A stretch of DNA of 64,000 bases. Origin: a bacterium. Its GTDB lineage: Bacteria > Patescibacteriota > Gracilibacteria > Peribacterales > Peribacteraceae. The position numbers were made by a program, and so were the translations under genes. The stretch is taken from contig JAKQEM010000039.1 in NCBI GenBank assembly GCA_029558515.1, forward strand, positions 1-64,000. Direction: 5' to 3'. Shown here in pieces: positions 59,970 through 64,000 of this stretch (position 1 is the stretch's first letter; each line of letters starts with the position of its first letter). The notes under the pieces are model-generated. The model did not search any database. It was not told the origin of the DNA and worked only from the letters and a program-made list of their open reading frames with translations.

Positions 59970-60788
59970 ATGCGCCCGTACACCGTCGTCGGCTCTCTGT
60001 GCTTCGTCGCGTTCCTCATGAGCGGTACGTTCGTGATGCAAGCGTCCGCCGCATCGCGCACGCGTTCGCAGGCGAAGGTGCGACCGATTTGCAGCACCGC
60101 GCTTCTCTCCCGCGGATGCTCTCCCGTGTGTACCACCGCCACGTACGGTATGTCCGTCGGAGGATACCTGAGACGGGAAACACACTGCTCATGCCGGTGT
60201 CAGCCGATCGTTCCTTCGCCCGTACCCGCATCTTCCGCCCCCGTCTCTTCCGCTATTTCCGTTGCGTCCTCCGCGGCACCGTTGCCTCCCACGGATGACT
60301 CGGGAGTGACCGGCATGATGCTGCGACCGATAACCGTGCAGCGCCCGTACGACGACGGATCTGCGCTGTTTTTATTCACCGATCCTTCTTTCCCCGCAGT
60401 CCTCGGAGACATGGGTACCGTGCGCTTATGGATTTTATCGGAGCACGGCTGGGTACGCAGCGGCCCCGCATCACGAACGTTGCAGCCCGTTTATTGGAAA
60501 ACGCCTCCGTACAATCAAAGTGTCACCGTCCCGCTCGTGGCGGGAGAGGAACAGACCATTCCTCTGCGTCGGTTGACGCTGGGCATCGCGCCGCAGTCGG
60601 GCGGAGCGCGCTTCGTGCTGAGTTTTCCGTATTTTAAGCAGGGCACGTGGCGGGAGCTCTACCATCCGTTCAAGATTCGACAGTCCATGATGCAAGCGCT
60701 CACCGTCCAGTTTTCCGGCACCATTGCGATGCAGGATGGATTGCCACCCCTTACGACGGAGACGGTGCGGTTGACGGTGGGAGAGTAA
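59970..60788 (+). CDS. Exported protein of unknown function
   Basis: A 272-residue protein with a signal peptide (MRPYTVVGSLCFVAFLMSG...ASA). Next comes a Cys-containing segment (RPICSTALLSRGCSPVC, HCSCRCQP), a Pro/Ser-rich linker (VPSPVPASSAPVSSAISVAS) and a C-terminal domain of beta character (MLRPITVQRPYDDGSALFLFTDPSF...) of about 150 residues. No family recognised. Likely anchored or secreted; the Cys pairs may form disulfides. The 3' end overlaps the convergent ligase-like gene by 38 bp. Confidence 0.6.
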   Translation: MRPYTVVGSLCFVAFLMSGTFVMQASAASRTRSQAKVRPICSTALLSRGCSPVCTTATYGMSVGGYLRRETHCSCRCQPIVPSPVPASSAPVSSAISVASSAAPLPPTDDSGVTGMMLRPITVQRPYDDGSALFLFTDPSFPAVLGDMGTVRLWILSEHGWVRSGPASRTLQPVYWKTPPYNQSVTVPLVAGEEQTIPLRRLTLGIAPQSGGARFVLSFPYFKQGTWRELYHPFKIRQSMMQALTVQFSGTIAMQDGLPPLTTETVRLTVGE

Positions 60789-62364
60789 TCCTTGAGCGGA
60801 TACGGTCGTCGTTTCCCCGTGACGGCAGTGTGCAGGCGAGCAGGATCCCTATCGTCCAGGCGGTGGCGGCATCTTCCCATGCGTGAAGGAAGAGGGCGGC
60901 GATGGAGAGCGAGAGAAATGATAGGTATGCAGAATAATTGTTGTTCGTTTGTCTGCGAAGGGAGACGAGTACGCGTAGCGTGAGCAAGAGATAGAGCAGG
61001 AAGCCGAGCACCCCCAATTCCACTCCGATCTGCAGATACCAGTTTTCGGGAAGGAAGGGGCACTGACAGGTGCGATCGAGCGGTTGGACTTGGATGTTTT
61101 CCACAAAGACGCAGAGATCCGGACGGTCGTGCGCCCACGAGGGATCGGAGCCCGCTTCCAGAAAGACGCATGCATCGCTCGTTCGATTGGATGCCGGCCC
61201 CGCGGTGCCCAGTCCCAGTCCGAGCGGATGCGCGATCATTGTCCGTATGGCTTCCATCGGTCGGATCAGATGATCGCGGGAGGAGGCCAGGCGCAGGACG
61301 ACCGACGGGGCGAGCAGCGTGAGCAGAACCGCCCCCGCGACGACGAGCAGACTGAGTGGCATGAAGATCTTTGCATGCATTCCGCGCGGAACGATGCGGA
61401 TCAACGTGATCAGAATGATCACGCACGCGCCGATCCAGGCGGCACGGGAAAAGGTCAGCAGTTGTGCGGTTGTAAGGAGCAATGCAAGGATGCCTGTGAT
61501 GACGATGGAAGCCTTCTTTCTTTTGTCTGCCATACAAAAGAAAGAAGCAATGAAAAAATCACCGCGAACCAAACCCCCTCCGTACGTGCTTTCGTGGGGA
61601 TGAACCATGACGGAACAACCCTCGATCGCATCGTTGGACAGTTTGGAATTGTCGGGCAACGCTTTCGCACCCCCCGTGGTTCGCGGATCCCCTCCGGTCA
61701 CTGCATGGCATACGATCCTGGGAAGGAGCATGCTGAGTGGAATCAGGAGCCACAGACCCAATTGATTCGGTCCGCTCATGGTCGACTGTATGCGGCGCAG
61801 TCCGGAGGAACCGATTTGTTGAAATGCAGCGAGTGGCGCATCGGGAACGTACAGGGAGTGGAGGTCGGAGTACCCCAGCCACGTGAAGAATGTCGCAGGG
61901 AGGAAGAAGCTGATGATGCCATATGCAGCGACGAGTGCCCCGATGCATAGGAGAGCTATCGGGAGAATGCTTTTGAAACGATCCGACCATGGGACGCGAC
62001 GAAGGATCAGGAAGGAGAGGAGAGGGACGAAGTCGTAGCGAAAGCCGTGGGCGAAGGTTGTAGGTTGTAGGTTGTAGGGAGTAGGGAGTAAGAAGTGTTG
62101 GAGAAGGGCGATGGCGAGGAGGGAGAGGATGAGGAGGTCGGGAATATCAAGTTTTAAGTTTTGAGTTTTGAGGTTTGAGGTTATTTCGGCGCAGGCGATC
62201 AGGAGGATCACGGCGAGGAGGCCTTCTTTCCAGAGAGCCGGCATTGTCAGGGGCGCATGGCCCGGTCCCGCGATCCATTTCGTCCCCACGGTCACGAAGA
62301 GCGCGTGCAGCGGAAGGAGCGTGAGGAGGGCGAGGGCCAGATGTTCGCGGATTTTTTGGAGCAC
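60751..62364 (-). CDS. O-antigen ligase/polymerase-like membrane protein
   Basis: A 537-residue polytopic protein (about 10-12 helices) of the WaaL/Wzy superfamily: the region SGPNQLGLWLLIPLSMLLP and, later, ASSRDHLIRPMEAIRTMIAHPLGLGLGTAGPAS with the large outer loop correspond to PF04932. It joins glycans to each other or to an acceptor outside the membrane. Three foreign stretches are read in frame: two heptamer tracts (residues about 61-72 and 89-102) and a complete repeat family 2 copy (about 223-285) in a loop before a helix. GTG start at 62364. Confidence 0.82.
   Translation of the reverse strand: MLQKIREHLALALLTLLPLHALFVTVGTKWIAGPGHAPLTMPALWKEGLLAVILLIACAEITSNLKTQNLKLDIPDLLILSLLAIALLQHFLLPTPYNLQPTTFAHGFRYDFVPLLSFLILRRVPWSDRFKSILPIALLCIGALVAAYGIISFFLPATFFTWLGYSDLHSLYVPDAPLAAFQQIGSSGLRRIQSTMSGPNQLGLWLLIPLSMLLPRIVCHAVTGGDPRTTGGAKALPDNSKLSNDAIEGCSVMVHPHESTYGGGLVRGDFFIASFFCMADKRKKASIVITGILALLLTTAQLLTFSRAAWIGACVIILITLIRIVPRGMHAKIFMPLSLLVVAGAVLLTLLAPSVVLRLASSRDHLIRPMEAIRTMIAHPLGLGLGTAGPASNRTSDACVFLEAGSDPSWAHDRPDLCVFVENIQVQPLDRTCQCPFLPENWYLQIGVELGVLGFLLYLLLTLRVLVSLRRQTNNNYSAYLSFLSLSIAALFLHAWEDAATAWTIGILLACTLPSRGNDDRIRSRITLPPSTAPSPS
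61511..61698. repeat. Dispersed repeat family 2, copy B (inside a gene)
   Basis: Hairpin TTCTTTCTTTTGT/ACAAAAGAAAGAA, then the block shared with 33432-33615. It lies wholly in the coding region of the ligase-like gene and is translated on the minus strand as SNDAIEGCSVMVHPHESTYG and following residues. Confidence 0.9.
62057..62098. repeat. (GTTGTAG)n heptamer tract inside the ligase-like gene
   Basis: Six units: gttgtag (three), ggagtag, ggagtaa, gaagtgt. Translated on the minus strand as LLPTPYNLQPTT. Confidence 0.9.
62149..62183. repeat. (GAGTTTT)n heptamer tract inside the ligase-like gene
   Basis: Five units: aagtttt, aagtttt, gagtttt, gaggttt, gaggtta. Translated on the minus strand as SNLKTQNLKL. 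Confidence 0.88.
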
Positions 62365-62372
62365 GAATTAGG

Positions 62373-62475
62373 AATGCTAAATGCTAAATGCGAAATGATT
62401 TCTGGAGCAGGTTGATTTCATATGCAACATTCTACCGTCCATTTTTCATTTTGCATTTCTCATTTTGCGTTACGC
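62373..62475. repeat. Pair of inverted heptamer tracts between two genes
   Basis: 62373-62400 has AATGCTA units (aatgcta, aatgcta, aatgcga, aatgatt). 62441-62475 has ATTTTGC units (atttttc, attttgc, atttctc, attttgc, gttacgc). The second tract is roughly the reverse complement of the first, 40 bp away, and contains the stop codon of the 2-epimerase gene. Confidence 0.85.
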
Positions 62476-63810
62476 CGACTGGTGCAGTCGCTCCTCCTCC
62501 GACCGAAATAGTTCCCCCTTTTTCAGGACGTCTTCCACGGCGTCGATGCATCTCGATGAGACGTTTTCTCCGTAGAGCTGCGGGGCGTTCTTCATCTCTC
62601 GATGGTCCCATGCATGGGTGATGATGCGTGCGATCAGCGCACCGTCGACGGGCGGGGCGATCAGGTTGCCGCCGTTGATGATCGATTCACCGCGGTCGGA
62701 CCCGAAGCGCAGCGTGACGCACGGGACGCCCAGGACGTTCATCTCTTCTTGCATGGATCCCGAATCGGTGGCGCAGACCGCCGCTCTGCTCATGGCGGCG
62801 ATGACGTCGCGGTACTCCGGCCAGACAGGGGAATAGATGAAGTTCGTATGATCTTTCCGCAGGTTGTCGATGTCTTTGCGCAGACCGAAGCGGTCGATGG
62901 CGGCTTCCGTCTGGAAAAGCGAAATGAGGAGCACCGTGCGGCCTTCCTCAATGAGATGTTTCATCGCATCGTAGATTGCCGTGAAGCGTGTCTGCGAAGC
63001 GCAATTTTCCCTCCTATGGATGCAGAAGCGGACGAAGTTCCCTTCCGCAAGCAACGGATACGTTTCGAATACCGTCGCATTCTTCGCATCAGCCAAGGCC
63101 GCGCGTGTGGCATCCACCACGGAATTGCCGACCACCGTGATGCGATCTTCCGGATAGCCTTCCGCCAGCAAGAATGCGCGGTCGAGTTCCACGGGGGCCA
63201 AGTGCAGTCCGGTGGCCGCCTCCGCACTGCGCGTGTTGAATTGCTCGGGATAGGGCTCCAGCGAGCTGCGTTCCCAGTGATTTGTGTCCTGCAGAAATGT
63301 TCGCCAGGCTTCGACATCGAATGTGTTCGCGTGTCCTTCCTCCGGCATGTCAAAATCACGGTAGCGGGGCGTGAGGGTCCGGATGCCCGCTTCCACGTGG
63401 ACCGCGGAGAAGCCGTTGCAGAACCCTGCGTTGGCTGCCGCCATCGCGGTGGTTGTATCGCCGTGGACAAAGGGAATCACGATCTTTCCTCGTTCTTTCA
63501 TCTGCGCGATGAGCCGTCCGAGCCGTCCGATGATCTGGCTGACGATCTCGTGCATGGAGCCGCGCACGTTGAGGTTGATGTCGGGCTCCACGCCAAATTC
63601 CTTCAGCATGCCGCCGCTCAAGTTCTCGTCGTAGTGCTGGCCGGTGTGAACGAGGAGGGCGCGGTGTCCGCGTTTGATCAGTTCTTTGTAGAGCGGCACC
63701 TGTTTGATGATGTCGGGTTTGGTGGCGATCAGTACGAGGTGCACGCGCGCGTCCCCGTTTTTGGTGAGGTCTTCGAAGAACGTCGGAGAACGGAAGGTAA
63801 TCTCGTGCAT
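62470..63810 (-). CDS. UDP-N-acetylglucosamine 2-epimerase family protein, long form
   Basis: A 446-residue member of the 2-epimerase family: HLVLIATKPDIIKQVPLYKELI, HTGQHYDENLSGGML, FVHGDTTTAMAAANAG, HVEAGIRTLTPRYRDFDMPEEGHAN, VVGNSVVDAT and TDSGSMQEEMNVLGVPCVTLR. It is about 80 residues longer than the wecB product at 7886 and clearly a distant paralog; it may be hydrolysing or act on another UDP sugar. TACCCT (rc 63817-63822) ends 6 nt before ATG, with a TTGGGC -35 box 17 nt further. Confidence 0.85.
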   Translation of the reverse strand: MHEITFRSPTFFEDLTKNGDARVHLVLIATKPDIIKQVPLYKELIKRGHRALLVHTGQHYDENLSGGMLKEFGVEPDINLNVRGSMHEIVSQIIGRLGRLIAQMKERGKIVIPFVHGDTTTAMAAANAGFCNGFSAVHVEAGIRTLTPRYRDFDMPEEGHANTFDVEAWRTFLQDTNHWERSSLEPYPEQFNTRSAEAATGLHLAPVELDRAFLLAEGYPEDRITVVGNSVVDATRAALADAKNATVFETYPLLAEGNFVRFCIHRRENCASQTRFTAIYDAMKHLIEEGRTVLLISLFQTEAAIDRFGLRKDIDNLRKDHTNFIYSPVWPEYRDVIAAMSRAAVCATDSGSMQEEMNVLGVPCVTLRFGSDRGESIINGGNLIAPPVDGALIARIITHAWDHREMKNAPQLYGENVSSRCIDAVEDVLKKGELFRSEEERLHQSA

Positions 63811-63890
63811 GGGGAGAGGGTAGCGACAGATGACATCTTGCCCAAGTGATACAAATTTGATACACTTCTCTTACTGTTCCCTTTTGCTCT
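63811..63890. promoter_or_regulatory. Overlapping divergent promoters
   Basis: Minus strand: TTGGGC (rc 63840-63845), 17 nt, TACCCT (rc 63817-63822), leaderless. Plus strand: TTGCCC (63838-63843), 17 nt, TACACT (63861-63866), about 18-nt leader before ATG 63891. The -35 boxes overlap, so the two directions probably compete. GATAC occurs twice in direct repeat at 63849-63863. Confidence 0.55.
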
Positions 63891-64000
63891 ATGGCCAGCG
63901 TTAAAAAGAAGGTTCCGAAGAAGCGAATCAACGTCAGTTTGCCCGATTCCACAGTGCTCTACCTGCAGCATATCGCTCTGCGCGATCAGGTGCCTCCGGC
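63891..64000 (+). CDS. Probable ribbon-helix-helix DNA-binding protein (5' part)
   Basis: The first 36 codons before the window ends. A short basic start (MASVKKKVPKKR) is followed by a beta strand (INVSLPDSTVLYLQHIALRD), the pattern of CopG/Arc-type ribbon-helix-helix repressors. Incomplete, so the family call is tentative. The direct repeat of GATAC at its promoter could be an operator. Confidence 0.45.
   Translation, partial: MASVKKKVPKKRINVSLPDSTVLYLQHIALRDQVPP

Overview
The window is about 64 kb of dense bacterial chromosome: roughly 57 protein genes, two tRNA genes, no rRNA and no CRISPR array. GC is high by eye, near 55-58 %. The combination points to a Candidate Phyla Radiation bacterium, most plausibly of the Peregrinibacteria/Peribacteria type. 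Supporting features are a complete V/A-type ATPase operon, a two-gene 2-oxoacid:ferredoxin oxidoreductase, very short intergenic spaces, a cysteine-rich zinc-ribbon protein that I recall from CPR genomes, and a large surface-polysaccharide locus. The placement is inference. UGA is an ordinary stop: it ends many genes, and RF2 carries a UGA-dependent frameshift, so the genetic code is standard.

Layout. 1-1.5 kb: tyrosine recombinase and an S23-type four-helix-bundle gene flanked by inverted nonamer tracts. 1.5-29.1 kb: surface polysaccharide locus. It holds about ten glycosyltransferases, a Wzx-like flippase, two SAM methyltransferases plus a methyltransferase-glycosyltransferase fusion, WecB/WecC-type enzymes, GDP-mannose dehydratase, a DegT-family enzyme with His in place of the PLP lysine, several epimerases, UDP-glucose dehydrogenase, GtrA and polyprenyl-P mannose synthase, and two paralogous cassettes of a small anchored protein plus a GT-C-like membrane protein. 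29.2-31.1 kb: a 56-residue histone-fold protein, tRNA-Ser and prfB. 31.3-35.3 kb: a coiled-coil protein, the Cys-rich protein and a PilN/PilO-like pair. 35.4-36.6 kb: infC-rpmI-rplT. 37-47.8 kb: V/A-ATPase operon on the minus strand, ending in a patatin gene. 48-55 kb: NIF3 protein, 2-oxoacid oxidoreductase, trmD, DUF167 protein, a thioredoxin-fold exported protein and EF-P. 55-57.6 kb: ECF sigma factor with a FecR/DUF5667 anti-sigma-like partner. 58-64 kb: tRNA-Ala with an abnormal acceptor stem, guaA, an exported protein, an O-antigen ligase-like protein, a second UDP-GlcNAc 2-epimerase and the start of a probable ribbon-helix-helix gene.

Two window-wide patterns stand out. First, short tandem tracts with a fixed period of 7 nt (some 8 or 9) and many different unit sequences lie between genes, form stop codons, and sit in frame inside conserved enzymes (TrmD, ATPase A and B, UDP-glucose dehydrogenase, oxidoreductase, glycosyltransferases). 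Two tandem glycosyltransferase paralogs, one with and one without a tract, show directly that a tract is an insertion. Second, about 20 genes that begin a transcription unit have a TAnnnT -10-like hexamer ending 6-8 nt before the start codon and no Shine-Dalgarno sequence. This predicts leaderless mRNAs, with downstream operon genes coupled by ATGA, GTGA or TGATG overlaps.

Two families of roughly 170-190 bp dispersed repeat are also present in two copies each. Both open with a hairpin whose stem is kept while its sequence changes, and one copy lies in frame inside the O-antigen ligase-like gene.
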